Position numbers and translations under genes: made by a program. A DNA stretch of 64,000 bases from Sphingomonas colocasiae (GTDB lineage Bacteria > Pseudomonadota > Alphaproteobacteria > Sphingomonadales > Sphingomonadaceae): positions 595,268-659,267 of the forward strand of contig NZ_JAINVV010000001.1 of assembly GCF_019880585.1 (NCBI RefSeq), read 5' to 3'. The notes beneath the pieces were generated by a model. The model did no database searches, was not told the DNA's origin, and saw nothing but the letters and a program-made list of their open reading frames with translations. Shown here one piece after another: positions 16,896 through 25,926 of this stretch (position 1 is the first letter of the stretch; each line of letters begins with the position of its first letter).

Positions 16896-18702
16896 GGTTT
16901 CGCGCCTGGCGCTGATCGGCGCCGCGCTCGCGGGCGTGGGGCTGGCGGCCGCGATCCCCGCGATCGGGCAGGAGGCGCCCGAATCGCTGCTGCCGCCCGG
17001 CTTTGGCGATCCCGTGCCGCCGGCGCCGCCGCCGGGACCGCGCCCATCGCCGACACCCACACCAAGCCAGGCGCCCACGCCGCTGCCGACCATCCAGCCG
17101 TTGCCGGGCCAGCCGGCCGCGCCGGGCGCGGCGGCCGGGGAACTGGTCGAAGGTGAAGGCGAAGCCGAGGAAGATGCGCTGCCGGGCCTGCCGCCGGAGC
17201 CGCTGCTTGCGATCGATCGGGTCGGGCCCCTGCTCGATATCGATGGCGGCATGGGCAATGGCGCGTTCGGCGGCACCGATGGGCAGACGCTTTCGCAGCT
17301 GATGCGCCGTCTGGATGCGCCATTGCCGTCGCGCTGGACATCGATGCTGTTGCGGCGGACCTTGTTGTCGAATGTGCCGACACCGCATGGCGTTTCCGCG
17401 CCGGACTGGATCGCGGAGCGTGCCTGGCTGCTGCTGCGTATGGGGGAGGCCGATTCGGCGCGCCTGCTGGTGCAGGTGCCGGATGCGAGCCAGTACAGCC
17501 CCAAATTGTTCGAAGTCGCGATGCAGACGTCGCTCGCGCTGGGCGATCCGGCGGGACTGTGCCCGCTGGTCGAGCCGGCTTCCGCCGTCAGCCGCGCGAC
17601 CGGCTGGCTTCTGGCGCGCGCTATGTGTGCGGCGATGGCGGGCGAGCCGGGCACGGCGAGTGCCGCGATCGAACAGGCCCGCCGCACCCGGTTGGCCGGC
17701 CGCAACACGATCGACCTGCTGCTCGCGGAGAAAGTGGTTGGGGCAGGCGTCAATGGCCGGCGTTCGATCACGATCGAATGGCAGGGTGTCGATCAACTGA
17801 CCACCTGGCGCTATGGCCTGGCCAGTGCGACGGCGGTCGATATTCCGGCGGCTTTGTTCCGTACCGTCGGGCCGCAGGTCATGGGATGGCGTGCGCGGGC
17901 GCCGATGCTGCCCGATGGCGAACGGATCTCGACCGGGCGGCGCGCGGCGGTGCTTGGTGTGCTCTCCAGCGCCGCGCTGGTCGATCTTTACGGTGGCGTG
18001 CTCGATCGTACCGACCCGTCGGAACAATCTGGAACCCCACCGCTCAGGCTGCGTGACGCCTATGCGGCCGCCGACCAGGGCGACCGGCTGGCCGCGATGC
18101 GCGGCTTGTGGGAGGAAGGCGAGAGCCGCGACGACCATTATGCCGGCCTTATCCTGACGGCGCGTGCCGCCGCGCGTTTCGCGCCCAGTGCCGACTATCT
18201 GGCCGACAGCCCGCAATTGCTGCGCGCGATGTTCACGGCCGGCCTCGATCGCCGCGCCGCGCGCTGGACGGGCATCGTCGAATCGGGCGGCGAGGACGAA
18301 AGCTGGGCATTGCTGGCGCTGGGCTTGCCGGGCACGCGTGGGCTCACCGTCAGTGCATCGCGTGCACGAAGCTATGCAGGATCGGCGGATACGCTCAAGG
18401 GTCAGTTCCTGGTTGCAGGGCTTGCCGGGCTCGGTCGCATCGGTGCGGATGATGCGCGGAACATGGCGGGTGATCTGGACTTCGCGCTCGATCTCCCCTC
18501 GCGCTGGAGCCAGTTGCTCGATCGCGCGGCGGCGAGCGGTCAAAAGGGAACGACGGTCCTGCTGGCGGCGATCGGCATGCAGACCAATGACTGGCGCTAT
18601 GTGCCGCCGACGCACCTCTATCACATCGTTTCGGCGTTGCGGCGTGTGGGCCTGGAGCCCGAGGCGCGGATGATCGCGGTCGAGGCGCTGACCCGCTCGT
18701 GA
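16876..18702 (+). CDS. Exported Pro-rich hypothetical protein
   Basis: 608 residues from ATG 16876; the longer frame back to 16702 carries no signal peptide and was rejected. A signal peptide (M-K-R-L-G-D-K-V followed by a hydrophobic run ending AIG/QEA) precedes a Pro/Thr-rich linker (about 28-80, repeats of P-x-P) and then a long mostly alpha-helical, repeat-like region rich in Ala, Arg and Leu. The helical part (for example AWLLLRMGEADSARLLVQ) resembles TPR-type packing, but no family is recognised. It is probably periplasmic. The stop overlaps the xerD start (GTGA), so it is co-translated with the recombinase. Confidence 0.75.
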   Translation: MKRLGDKVSRLALIGAALAGVGLAAAIPAIGQEAPESLLPPGFGDPVPPAPPPGPRPSPTPTPSQAPTPLPTIQPLPGQPAAPGAAAGELVEGEGEAEEDALPGLPPEPLLAIDRVGPLLDIDGGMGNGAFGGTDGQTLSQLMRRLDAPLPSRWTSMLLRRTLLSNVPTPHGVSAPDWIAERAWLLLRMGEADSARLLVQVPDASQYSPKLFEVAMQTSLALGDPAGLCPLVEPASAVSRATGWLLARAMCAAMAGEPGTASAAIEQARRTRLAGRNTIDLLLAEKVVGAGVNGRRSITIEWQGVDQLTTWRYGLASATAVDIPAALFRTVGPQVMGWRARAPMLPDGERISTGRRAAVLGVLSSAALVDLYGGVLDRTDPSEQSGTPPLRLRDAYAAADQGDRLAAMRGLWEEGESRDDHYAGLILTARAAARFAPSADYLADSPQLLRAMFTAGLDRRAARWTGIVESGGEDESWALLALGLPGTRGLTVSASRARSYAGSADTLKGQFLVAGLAGLGRIGADDARNMAGDLDFALDLPSRWSQLLDRAAASGQKGTTVLLAAIGMQTNDWRYVPPTHLYHIVSALRRVGLEPEARMIAVEALTRS

Positions 18703-19628
18703 CCGTGTCGGCCGGGCAGGATTCGGCGCTGATCGACAGGTTTCTCGAAATGCTGGCGGCGGAGGCGGGGGCAGCGCGCAATACGCTTGCCGCCTATGGC
18801 ACCGATCTGCGTGGTGCGTCCTCTATGCTCGGCGGGAATCTGGGGGTGGCGGACGGAGCGGCTTTGGGCCGGTTGGCAGCCGAATGGGCTCCGCTGGCTC
18901 GCGCCACAGCGGCGCGCAAATCCGCGGCGCTTCGCCGTTTCTTCGCATTCTTGCAGGATGAGGGGCTGCGCGCAGACGATCCGTCCGCGGCCTTGCCGCG
19001 CCCCGCCGCGATCCGGCCATTGCCCAAGATCCTGGACCATGGCGATGTCGACCGGCTGTTCGCGGAGATCGAGCGCGGGCTGGCTCGGGCGGATGCGAAT
19101 GCGCAGGATCATCGTCTGGCCGCGCTGATCGAACTGCTTTACGGATCGGGCCTGCGCGCAACCGAACTTGTTTCGCTACCCCGTCGCGCGATCGCGCCCG
19201 ATCGCCCCTTCCTGATCCTGCGCGGCAAGGGCGGTCGCGAACGACTGGTGCCCATTTCAGATCGTGCCCGGCAGGCGGTGGCGGCCTGGGCCGTGTTCGT
19301 ACCGTCGGAGTCGCCGTGGCTCTTCCCCTCCGGAAAGACCCATCTCAGCCGGGTGCGTTTGTATCAGATCGTTCGCGAACTCGGTGCGCGCGCCGGCATC
19401 CCGCCCGAACGAATCAGCCCGCACGTGTTGAGGCATGCCTTTGCGACACATCTGCTGGAGGGCGGTGCCGACCTTCGCGCGTTGCAGGCGATGCTCGGCC
19501 ATGCCGACATCGCGACGACCCAAATCTATACGCATGTGGACAGCCGGCGGCTCGTGGAGTTGGTAAATAGCCGGCACCCGCTTGCCGATAGACCACAGCG
19601 CGTTGACGCGAACCGCCGCTCGGCCTAA
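18699..19628 (+). CDS. xerD: Tyrosine recombinase XerD
   Basis: Site-specific recombinase that resolves chromosome dimers at dif with XerC. 309 residues, the usual size. The N-terminal SAM-like core-binding domain (about 10-95) is followed by the catalytic domain with Arg in GSGLRATEL, Lys in LRGKGGRERLV, the HVLRHAFATHL block (His-x-x-Arg), His in MLGHADIATTQIYTH and the nucleophile Tyr in TTQIYTHV. All catalytic residues are intact. The start is GTG overlapping the preceding stop. Conserved placement next to aroKB and accA argues for the housekeeping Xer protein rather than a phage integrase. Confidence 0.94.
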   Translation: MTVSAGQDSALIDRFLEMLAAEAGAARNTLAAYGTDLRGASSMLGGNLGVADGAALGRLAAEWAPLARATAARKSAALRRFFAFLQDEGLRADDPSAALPRPAAIRPLPKILDHGDVDRLFAEIERGLARADANAQDHRLAALIELLYGSGLRATELVSLPRRAIAPDRPFLILRGKGGRERLVPISDRARQAVAAWAVFVPSESPWLFPSGKTHLSRVRLYQIVRELGARAGIPPERISPHVLRHAFATHLLEGGADLRALQAMLGHADIATTQIYTHVDSRRLVELVNSRHPLADRPQRVDANRRSA

Positions 19629-19640
19629 CCCGCCCGACAC

Positions 19641-20588
19641 ATGGTTAGCTTTCTCGACTTCGAAAAACCGATCGCCGAGCTCGAATCGCGCATTGCCGAT
19701 CTCCGCGATACCGCGGACGCCGGCACAGTCGATATCGAATCGGAAGTGGCGCGCATTCAGGCAAAGGCCGACAAGCTGTTGGTCGATACCTATGCCAAGC
19801 TGACGCCGTGGCAGAAGACCCAGGTGGCGCGTCATCCGGACCGGCCGCATTTCAAACATTATGTCGCCGGTCTGTTCGAGGACTTCATGCCGTTGGCGGG
19901 AGATCGCGCCTTTGCCGACGATCAGGCGATCCTTGGCGGGCTTGCCCGTCTGGGCGGGCGGCGCGTGATGGTGATCGGCCACGAAAAGGGCGACGATACC
20001 GCAAGCCGGCTCAGGCACAATTTCGGCATGGGCAAGCCCGAAGGCTATCGCAAGGCGATCCGCCTGATGCAGTTGGCCGACAAGTTCGGCATTCCGGTGG
20101 TTTCGCTGGTCGATACCTCGGGTGCCTTTCCCGGGGTGCAGGCGGAAGAGCGCGGCCAGGCGGAGGCGATCGCCCGCTCGACCGAGCAATGCCTGGCGCT
20201 GGGCGTGCCGATGGTCGCCGCGGTGGTGGGAGAGGGCGGATCCGGTGGTGCGGTCGCGCTGGCCGCGGCCGATCGCGTCCTGATGTTCGAACACGCCGTC
20301 TATTCGGTGATCTCGCCGGAAGGATGCGCGTCCATCCTGTGGCGCACGGCGGACAAGGCGGCCGATGCCGCGGATGCGATGCGCGTGACGGCGCAGCATC
20401 TCAAGCAACTGGGCGTGATCGATCGTATCGTGCCGGAGCCGGTGGGGGGCGCGCATCGCACGCCGGTGGTGGCGATCGCGGCGCTGGGCGATGCGATCGG
20501 AGCGGAACTGGATGCATTGTCTGGACTGAACGAAATCGAGCTTCGTCAAACGCGCCGCCAGAAATATTTGACTATCGGACAGTTCTGA
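19641..20588 (+). CDS. accA: Acetyl-CoA carboxylase carboxyltransferase subunit alpha
   Basis: Alpha subunit of the carboxyltransferase that makes malonyl-CoA for fatty acid synthesis; partner of AccD. 315 residues with the family start [12 protein letters not shown], then [12 protein letters not shown], and the biotin/CoA-binding core [14 protein letters not shown] followed by [15 protein letters not shown]. It begins 12 bases after the xerD stop and may be read from the same transcript. Confidence 0.97.
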   Translation: MVSFLDFEKPIAELESRIADLRDTADAGTVDIESEVARIQAKADKLLVDTYAKLTPWQKTQVARHPDRPHFKHYVAGLFEDFMPLAGDRAFADDQAILGGLARLGGRRVMVIGHEKGDDTASRLRHNFGMGKPEGYRKAIRLMQLADKFGIPVVSLVDTSGAFPGVQAEERGQAEAIARSTEQCLALGVPMVAAVVGEGGSGGAVALAAADRVLMFEHAVYSVISPEGCASILWRTADKAADAADAMRVTAQHLKQLGVIDRIVPEPVGGAHRTPVVAIAALGDAIGAELDALSGLNEIELRQTRRQKYLTIGQF

Positions 20589-20729
20589 GACTCGCGTTCA
20601 TAGAGTCTTGAGGTAGGGCTGCGCAAAGCCTGAAGCGCTCGATCCGATTTAGATGCTTCGATCGCATTGCCCTTCCGGAAATTGGGATTAGAATTTCTGA
20701 GTGTTGGCCAAATAATCCAGTATCTCAAA

Positions 20730-20763
20730 TAAAAAGAGGGCAGTGGATTTGTATCCACTGCCC
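20730..20763 (-). terminator. Intrinsic terminator of the first Flp pilin gene
   Basis: On the minus strand, an 11-bp stem GGGCAGTGGAT / ATCCACTGCCC with a 4-base loop is followed by TCTTTTTATTT. This is a textbook rho-independent terminator about 40 bases after the stop of the pilin at 20802. Confidence 0.9.
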
Positions 20764-20801
20764 CGATCATTGAGCAAGTGCGAATTGCACCCGTTCTGTG
20801 A

Positions 20802-20963
20802 CTACGACATCTTCGACGCCGCGTTGTTCATGGTCGAGCTGATCTTGCCGCCCAGCGACTGGAATGCGGCAACGCCAGCAACGGCGATCAGTGCAGCGAT
20901 CAGGCCGTATTCGATGGCCGTCGCGCCCTTGGAGTTGCGAATCATCTTGAGGAAATTCTTCAT
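20802..20963 (-). CDS. Flp-type (type IVb) pilin
   Basis: 53-residue prepilin from ATG 20963, which has AGGAG six bases upstream; a longer frame to 21014 was rejected. The prepilin processing site G13|A-T-A-I-E-Y-G with the conserved Glu at mature position 5 is followed by a hydrophobic helix GLIAALIAVAGVAAFQSLGG. It is the structural subunit of a Tad pilus used for surface attachment. No tad/cpa assembly genes are in the window, so the apparatus must be elsewhere. It has its own strong terminator, as expected for an abundant structural protein. Confidence 0.93.
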   Translation of the reverse strand: MKNFLKMIRNSKGATAIEYGLIAALIAVAGVAAFQSLGGKISSTMNNAASKMS

Positions 20964-21079
20964 AACGGTCTCCTGGTTCAAAGCTTCATTCCCGGACGGC
21001 TGGATTCCCCCCAACCGACATCAGAAATTTACAGGCCGAATATTTCTAAAAGGTAAATCGATTGGATTTATGATCGGCG

Positions 21080-21262
21080 TTAGGACGCGCGGAGCACTTC
21101 GTCTGCAACATAGTTCCACATGTTGGCCAGCCCGCCCCCAAAGGCCTGAATCCCACCCATCGCGCCAAGCGCGATCAGTGAAACGATCAGTCCGTATTCG
21201 ATCGCCGTGGCCCCGCGCCTGCACGCGCGAAGCGAGGCGAATCTCTCCCGAATTCGCTTCAT
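21080..21262 (-). CDS. Second Flp-type pilin-like protein
   Basis: 60-residue prepilin with processing site R-R-G17|A-T-A-I-E-Y-G and Glu at mature position 5, then a hydrophobic helix ([20 protein letters not shown]). It differs from the neighbour in a longer basic leader ([16 protein letters not shown]) and a divergent C-terminal part ([16 protein letters not shown]). It may be a minor pilin or a duplicate paralogue. It reads in the same direction as the other pilin, 116 bases upstream of it. Confidence 0.88.
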   Translation of the reverse strand: MKRIRERFASLRACRRGATAIEYGLIVSLIALGAMGGIQAFGGGLANMWNYVADEVLRAS

Positions 21263-21341
21263 GGTTGCAATTCCCGTTCCCTGGTTTCACCAGCATAGCC
21301 GATCGCCTGTTAACAAAATCCTGCGCCGGGAGGCCGCGTCC

Positions 21342-21752
21342 ATGAACATGCTCCTGGTCAGTGCGGCCGCGCTTATCGACGAGGATGGGCGCATTCTGGT
21401 CCAGCAACGGTCGCACGGACGCAGCATGGCCGGCTTGTGGGAGTTTCCGGGCGGCAAGGTGGAAGCCGGAGAGACGCCTGAACATGCGCTGGCGCGGGAG
21501 CTGCATGAGGAACTGGGGATCGATGTCCTCCCCGGCTCGCTCTCTGCCGCAGCCTTTGCCAGCGAACCGCTGGGCGACGCGCATCTGCTGCTGCTGCTCT
21601 ATCTATGCCGCGAATGGCGCGGCATTCCGGAGGCGCTCGATGCCGAGGGACTGAAATGGGTTCATCCCGCCGAACTGCACGCGCTGGAGATGCCGCCGGC
21701 CGACATTCCCCTGGTGCGCCTGCTTGAGAAAGTGCTCGACAGCGGGCATTGA
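21342..21752 (+). CDS. mutT: NUDIX hydrolase, MutT-type (8-oxo-dGTP diphosphatase)
   Basis: 136 residues from ATG 21342. The Nudix box is complete: G38-K-V-E-A-G-E44 through R-E-L-H-E-E-L-G-I60. The start ([20 protein letters not shown]) and the [10 protein letters not shown] segment match bacterial MutT, which removes 8-oxo-dGTP from the nucleotide pool. The MutT assignment within the large Nudix family is by resemblance. The gene is divergent from the second pilin. Confidence 0.85.
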   Translation: MNMLLVSAAALIDEDGRILVQQRSHGRSMAGLWEFPGGKVEAGETPEHALARELHEELGIDVLPGSLSAAAFASEPLGDAHLLLLLYLCREWRGIPEALDAEGLKWVHPAELHALEMPPADIPLVRLLEKVLDSGH

Positions 21753-21762
21753 CCGCGGCGAG

Positions 21763-22644
21763 CTACGCGTCTCCGCCCGGTTCCCTGGATTTGAGCGCTT
21801 CGGCCAGCGACATGCCTGCGCTGCCGCGACGGGCCGGCGCGGGCTGGCCCGGCCCGGGAGACCAGCCGGTCATGCAGATGATCTCGAAATATTCCGGAGT
21901 CTTGCCGTCGGGGTCCGCTTTGGCTGCAAAAGCGGTCGCAGCATGGGCGATCCATTTGCGAGACAGGCCGTGGCGTGTGCCGGCGAGCAGATTGCCCGCC
22001 GCCATGCCGCGCAGATCGGCCGCCAGGCGCAGCAGGCCGGGATAACGGACGTCGAGCCCGAAGGAGTCGGTAACGGGCAAGGTGAATCCGGCGCGAGCAA
22101 GCAGGTCTCCGGCCGCGCGCACGTCGATCTGGGGGTGGATACGGGGCCGGGCGCCGCCCTGCATCGCCAGATCGGCGGTGAGTGCCGCCGCCTTCAGAGC
22201 CCGCAGGCTGCCGGCGCCGATCATCGCACCCAGGAACAGACCGTCGGGGCGGAGCGTACGGCGGATCAGCGCCAATGCGCCGGGCAGGTCGTTGACACTG
22301 TCGAGCACGCCCGCGCTCACCACCAGATCGAAGCTCGCATCGGCGAAGGGCAGGCGATCCTCGTCGGCCTGCACGCCATGGACGGCGTGCGCGAAACGGT
22401 GACCCGGGTCGAGCGCGGTCACGCGCATGCCGCGCGCCCTCAGGGCATTGCCGACCGAGCCGTTCGCCGCGCCAAGGTCGAGCGCATGGGTGAAATCGCG
22501 CTTTACCGCATCCAGTCGGTCGAGCAATTCCGTCGCCATATGTTCGCGCAGGAAGTCGTGGTTCGCGAAATCGGGCGCCGCACGGTCGCGACGGCGGCGA
22601 CGCAGGCTGCGATCGAATATTTCCGGAGGGGCGGCGGAGGACAT
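21763..22644 (-). CDS. SAM-dependent methyltransferase (BioC/NDUFAF5-like)
   Basis: 293 residues from ATG 22644. Class I methyltransferase with AdoMet motif ALDLGAANGSVGNALR and a post-motif SFDLVVSAGVLDSVND. The N-terminal PPEIFDRSLRRRRRDRA and the later loop resemble the NDUFAF5/C20orf7 group (which hydroxylates an arginine of complex I subunit NDUFS7) and BioC-like enzymes. Either function would need testing. The gene is convergent with mutT (10 bases apart) and divergent from comF. Confidence 0.8.
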   Translation of the reverse strand: MSSAAPPEIFDRSLRRRRRDRAAPDFANHDFLREHMATELLDRLDAVKRDFTHALDLGAANGSVGNALRARGMRVTALDPGHRFAHAVHGVQADEDRLPFADASFDLVVSAGVLDSVNDLPGALALIRRTLRPDGLFLGAMIGAGSLRALKAAALTADLAMQGGARPRIHPQIDVRAAGDLLARAGFTLPVTDSFGLDVRYPGLLRLAADLRGMAAGNLLAGTRHGLSRKWIAHAATAFAAKADPDGKTPEYFEIICMTGWSPGPGQPAPARRGSAGMSLAEALKSREPGGDA

Positions 22645-22688
22645 GAGGCGGCTTGTGCATCGGCCGCGGCGGCGCGACAAGCCTGTCC

Positions 22689-23426
22689 ATGACGCCGATC
22701 GCCATGCCCGTCGTCGCGGCCGTCAGAATGGTTCGCGATTTTGCGCTGCCGCCGCGCTGCCCCGGCTGTGGAGTCGTGGTGGAAGGCGATCATCGTTTCT
22801 GTCTGGACTGCTGGCAGCGATTGGATTTCCTGCCGGACGGTGGTTGTTCGGCATGCGGTTCACCCATGGGCGGACTTGAAGGGCTGACATGCGGAGCGTG
22901 TCTCGCATCTCCGCCCGCTTATGACGGCGTGCAGGCAGCGGTGGCCTATGACGAGATCGCGCGCGGGCTCGCGCTGAAGCTCAAATATTCGGGGCGGACA
23001 GCGATGGCGGAGATCATCGCGGCGCAACTCTCCCGCCATGTCGATTCCACGGCTGGCGGCATGCTGGTTCCGGTGCCGCTGCATCGTTGGCGGATCTGGC
23101 GGCGCGGCTATAATCAATCCGCGCTGATCGCCCGGGCGCTGGCGCGGCGGACCGGTGCGGAATTGTCGATCGATGCGCTCGATCGCGTCAAGCCGACCCC
23201 GGCGTTGCGCGGCCTGGGCCGCGAGGCGCGCGCGAAAGCCGTGCGCGGCGCCTTTCATGTGCCGGCGCCGCGGGCTCCGCTGCTTGCCGGCCGCACGATC
23301 TGGCTCGTCGATGATGTCCATACCAGCGGCGCCACTGCCAATGCCTGCGCCAGCGCGCTTAAAAAGGCGGGAGCGGCGCGGGTCGTCCTGCTGTGCTGGG
23401 CGCGCGTATTGGCAGAGGAATATTGA
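22689..23426 (+). CDS. comF: ComF family phosphoribosyltransferase-like protein
   Basis: 245 residues from ATG 22689. An N-terminal four-cysteine zinc ribbon (RCPGCG and HRFCLDC) precedes a type I phosphoribosyltransferase domain with the PRPP loop WLVDDVHTSGATANAC near the C-terminus. The family is tied to DNA uptake in competent bacteria (the GntX protein in E. coli); the enzymatic activity is unknown. It starts a same-strand run: comF, grxC, nitrilase-family hydrolase, DUF1178 protein. Confidence 0.88.
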   Translation: MTPIAMPVVAAVRMVRDFALPPRCPGCGVVVEGDHRFCLDCWQRLDFLPDGGCSACGSPMGGLEGLTCGACLASPPAYDGVQAAVAYDEIARGLALKLKYSGRTAMAEIIAAQLSRHVDSTAGGMLVPVPLHRWRIWRRGYNQSALIARALARRTGAELSIDALDRVKPTPALRGLGREARAKAVRGAFHVPAPRAPLLAGRTIWLVDDVHTSGATANACASALKKAGAARVVLLCWARVLAEEY

Positions 23427-23457
23427 CTTCCGGCCCGGCCCGCCACACCTGAGAGAG

Positions 23458-23715
23458 ATGGCGAAGGTTGAAATCTACACCAAGGCGTTCTGCGGCTATT
23501 GCGTACGGGCAAAGGCCTTGCTCGGCCGCAAGGGCGTCGCGTTCGAGGAATATGACATCACGATGGGCGGACCGAAGCGCCAGGAGATGCTGGAGCGTGC
23601 GCCGGGCAGCCTGACCGTGCCGCAGATTTTCATCGATGGGCGGCATATCGGCGGTTCCGACGATCTGGCCGCGCTGGATGCCGCCGGGGGCCTCGATCCG
23701 TTGCTGGCCGGCTGA
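23458..23715 (+). CDS. grxC: Glutaredoxin 3
   Basis: 85-residue dithiol glutaredoxin from ATG 23458. The active site is CGYC (Cys12/Cys15), with the cis-Pro loop TVPQIFIDG and GGSDDLAALD glutathione-binding segment. It reduces glutathione-mixed disulfides using NADPH via glutathione reductase. Its stop overlaps the start of the next gene (TGATG). CGYC rather than CPYC is a common variation. Confidence 0.95.
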   Translation: MAKVEIYTKAFCGYCVRAKALLGRKGVAFEEYDITMGGPKRQEMLERAPGSLTVPQIFIDGRHIGGSDDLAALDAAGGLDPLLAG

Positions 23716-24545
23716 TGCGCGCCGCGCTGCTGCAGATGACGAGCGGGATCGATCCCGCCGCCAATGCCGCGACGATCGTCGCGGCGGTGCACGAAGCCAA
23801 GGCGGGTGGAGCGGATATGCTGTTCACGCCCGAAATGTCGGGTCTGCTCGATCGCGATCGTCAGCGTGCTGCCGCGCATCTGCGGAGCGAGGCGGACGAT
23901 CTCGTGCTCGCGGCGGTGCGCAAGGCGGCGGCGGATGCCGGCCTGTGGGTGCATATCGGATCGCTGGCATTGGCGGGAGAGCGCGATGACGGGCGGCTGG
24001 TCAATCGCGGATTCGTGATCGACGATGCCGGAGCGATCCGGGCACGCTACGACAAGATGCACCTGTTCGACGTCGATCTCGCCACGGGTGAGAGCTGGCG
24101 TGAGTCGGCGGTCTATGCGCCTGGGGAGCGCCCCGCATTGGCGCGGACGCCATGGGGCGGCGTCGGCCTTTCGGTTTGCTACGATCTGCGCTTTGCCGCG
24201 CTTTATCGGGCACTTTCGGATGGCGGGGCCACGATCCTGACCGTCCCGGCGGCGTTCACCGTCCCGACCGGGCAAGCGCATTGGCATTTGCTGTTGCGCG
24301 CCCGTGCGGTCGAATCGGCCTGTTTCGTGGTCGCCGCCGCGCAATGGGGCCAGCATCAGGACGGTCGTGAGACCTATGGTCATTCGCTGGTGATCGATCC
24401 CTGGGGAGATGTGCTTCTCGACATGGGCGAGGGAGCGGGGGTCGGCTTTGCCGATCTCGATCCCGCGCGGACGGAGGATGTGCGCGCGCGCGTGCCTGTG
24501 CTGCGCCACCGCCGCGCGATCCCGGCGCTGGAGAGCGGGGCATGA
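23715..24545 (+). CDS. Carbon-nitrogen hydrolase (Nit1/Nit2-like amidase)
   Basis: 276 residues with the nitrilase catalytic triad visible: Glu40 (FTPEMSG), Lys114 (YDKMHLFDVDL) and Cys155 (LSVCYDLRF). The sequence around the triad matches the Nit1/Nit2 group, which removes deaminated glutathione or omega-amides such as 2-oxoglutaramate. Its place directly behind glutaredoxin 3 suits the deaminated-glutathione role. It overlaps both neighbours by a few bases (ATGA into the next gene). Confidence 0.9.
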   Translation: MRAALLQMTSGIDPAANAATIVAAVHEAKAGGADMLFTPEMSGLLDRDRQRAAAHLRSEADDLVLAAVRKAAADAGLWVHIGSLALAGERDDGRLVNRGFVIDDAGAIRARYDKMHLFDVDLATGESWRESAVYAPGERPALARTPWGGVGLSVCYDLRFAALYRALSDGGATILTVPAAFTVPTGQAHWHLLLRARAVESACFVVAAAQWGQHQDGRETYGHSLVIDPWGDVLLDMGEGAGVGFADLDPARTEDVRARVPVLRHRRAIPALESGA

Positions 24546-25015
24546 TCGTTTTCGATCTGCGCTGCGGCCATGATCATGTGTTCGAGGCATGGTTCGGATC
24601 GAGCGACGATTATGCCGATCAGAAGCGGCGCGGCTTGCTGTCCTGCCCGATGTGCGGCGATGTCGCGATCGAGAAGGCGGTGATGGCGCCCAATGTCTCG
24701 GCGAAAGGCAATAGCCGGTCCGAACCCTCCAATGTGCCGATGGCGGCCGGCGCGCAGGCACCGGCGGAACATTCGCCGGCAGAGGTGAAGGCGATGCTGG
24801 CAATGCTGGCGCGCGCTCAATCGGCCATGCTCGAAAAGTCCGAATGGGTGGGGCGTGATTTTGCGGATCGCGCGCGCGCCATGCATCTGGGCGAATCCGA
24901 TCAATCGGCCATCCATGGCGAGGTTTCGCCCGAACAGGCAAAGGCGCTGGTTGACGAAGGCGTGCCCGTGGCGCCCCTGCCGTTCCCCGTCGTCCCGCCC
25001 GAAGCGCAGAACTGA
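24542..25015 (+). CDS. DUF1178 family protein
   Basis: 157 residues. The N-terminus MIVFDLRCGHDHVFEAWF contains Cys8, and LSCPMCG (Cys35, Cys38) gives a probable zinc or metal site, followed by the signature EKAVMAPNVSAKG. The C-terminal half is polar with a Pro-rich end. The function is unknown. In alphaproteobacteria it commonly follows the grxC/nitrilase genes, and this copy overlaps the hydrolase stop by four bases. Confidence 0.9.
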   Translation: MIVFDLRCGHDHVFEAWFGSSDDYADQKRRGLLSCPMCGDVAIEKAVMAPNVSAKGNSRSEPSNVPMAAGAQAPAEHSPAEVKAMLAMLARAQSAMLEKSEWVGRDFADRARAMHLGESDQSAIHGEVSPEQAKALVDEGVPVAPLPFPVVPPEAQN

Positions 25016-25087
25016 CGCCATCGCAGGGCCGGGCGGCAGCGGGGCAGATTGACCCCGAATGCACAAGCCCCTAACCAGCGTGACGGC

Positions 25088-25164
25088 GCGCCCGTAGCTC
25101 AGCAGGATAGAGCACCAGATTCCTAATCTGGGGGCCACAGGTTCGAATCCTGTCGGGCGCACCA
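25088..25164 (+). tRNA. tRNA-Arg (anticodon CCT)
   Basis: A full cloverleaf can be folded: acceptor stem GCGCCCG (25088-25094) pairs with CGGGCGC (25154-25160). The D arm is GCTC/GAGC, the anticodon stem CCAGA/TCTGG encloses loop TTCCTAA with anticodon CCT at 25122-25124, and the T arm ACAGG/CCTGT carries TTCGAAT. The discriminator is A and CCA is encoded. It decodes AGG. No integrase or repeated 3' end was seen nearby. Confidence 0.95.
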
Positions 25165-25332
25165 TTGCCGAACATCGCCGATCCTGATGAAGCGTGCATG
25201 CGAGTGCCGCACCGTGGCGGTCGCCTCGGTCCGCGGCGCAAAAACCGATTGTGATATGAAATCGGTCGATCTAGCCTCCAGCCAGTTGCGTGACGCAATC
25301 AGGGACGTCGGAACCGCGGCGCAGGAGAGGAA

Positions 25333-25869
25333 ATGGATATGGCGAAGCTCGTGTTCGGAATGAACCAGTCGCTCGACGGCTATGTCGATCACATGGCTTT
25401 CGGGCCAAGCCGCGCGCTTTTCCGTCATTTCATCGAAGAGGCCCGGGGGCAGGCGGGCAGCATTTACGGTCGCAGGATCTATGAGATCATGCGGTACTGG
25501 GACGACGATCAGCCTGAATGGGGAGCGGACGAACACGCCTTCGCGGCTGCCTGGCGGAACCAGCCGAAATGGGTGGTCTCGCGCTCGCTGGAGACGGTGG
25601 GGCCCAATGCCAGCCTTGTGAAAGGCGATCTTGAAGATGCGATCCGTGCGTTGAAGACCGAACGGGAAGGGGAGATCGAAGTCGCCGGCCCGGATCTGGC
25701 GCGCAGCCTCACCGAACTTGGCCTGATCGATGAATATCGCATCTATCTTCACCCCGTTGTGCTCGGTCGCGGCACGCCATATTTCGCCGGCCCCAGGCCG
25801 CCGCTTCGCCTTGTAAGCCATGACCGGATCGACGAGGATGTGATCCGGCTCACCTATATCCCCGCTTGA
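25333..25869 (+). CDS. RibD C-terminal-domain (dihydrofolate-reductase-like) reductase
   Basis: 178 residues, DHFR/RibD_C superfamily. Features are the N-terminal strand KLVFGMNQSLDGYVDH, then YEIMRYWDD, and the C-terminal block VAGPDLARSLTELGLIDEYRIYLHPVVLGRGTPYF that is diagnostic of the family. The native substrate is unknown; these proteins are often stress- or sigma-linked. ATG 25333 has AGGAG six bases upstream; ATG 25339 is an alternative. The next gene (YCII) is 133 bases downstream, on the same strand. Confidence 0.88.
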   Translation: MDMAKLVFGMNQSLDGYVDHMAFGPSRALFRHFIEEARGQAGSIYGRRIYEIMRYWDDDQPEWGADEHAFAAAWRNQPKWVVSRSLETVGPNASLVKGDLEDAIRALKTEREGEIEVAGPDLARSLTELGLIDEYRIYLHPVVLGRGTPYFAGPRPPLRLVSHDRIDEDVIRLTYIPA

Positions 25870-25926
25870 TCCGGGTTGAGGCATCGCGTCGCGCCGCGCA
25901 CCTTCCGAAAAAAAATTGCGCCCGCA

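Noticed and set aside
18699..19628. Tyrosine recombinase as a mobile-element integrase
   Set aside because: Housekeeping neighbours (aroKB, accA), normal XerD length and intact Xer motifs; no attachment sites or cargo genes.
25088..25300. tRNA-Arg as an integration (att) site
   Set aside because: No integrase next to it and no second copy of the tRNA 3' end was seen.
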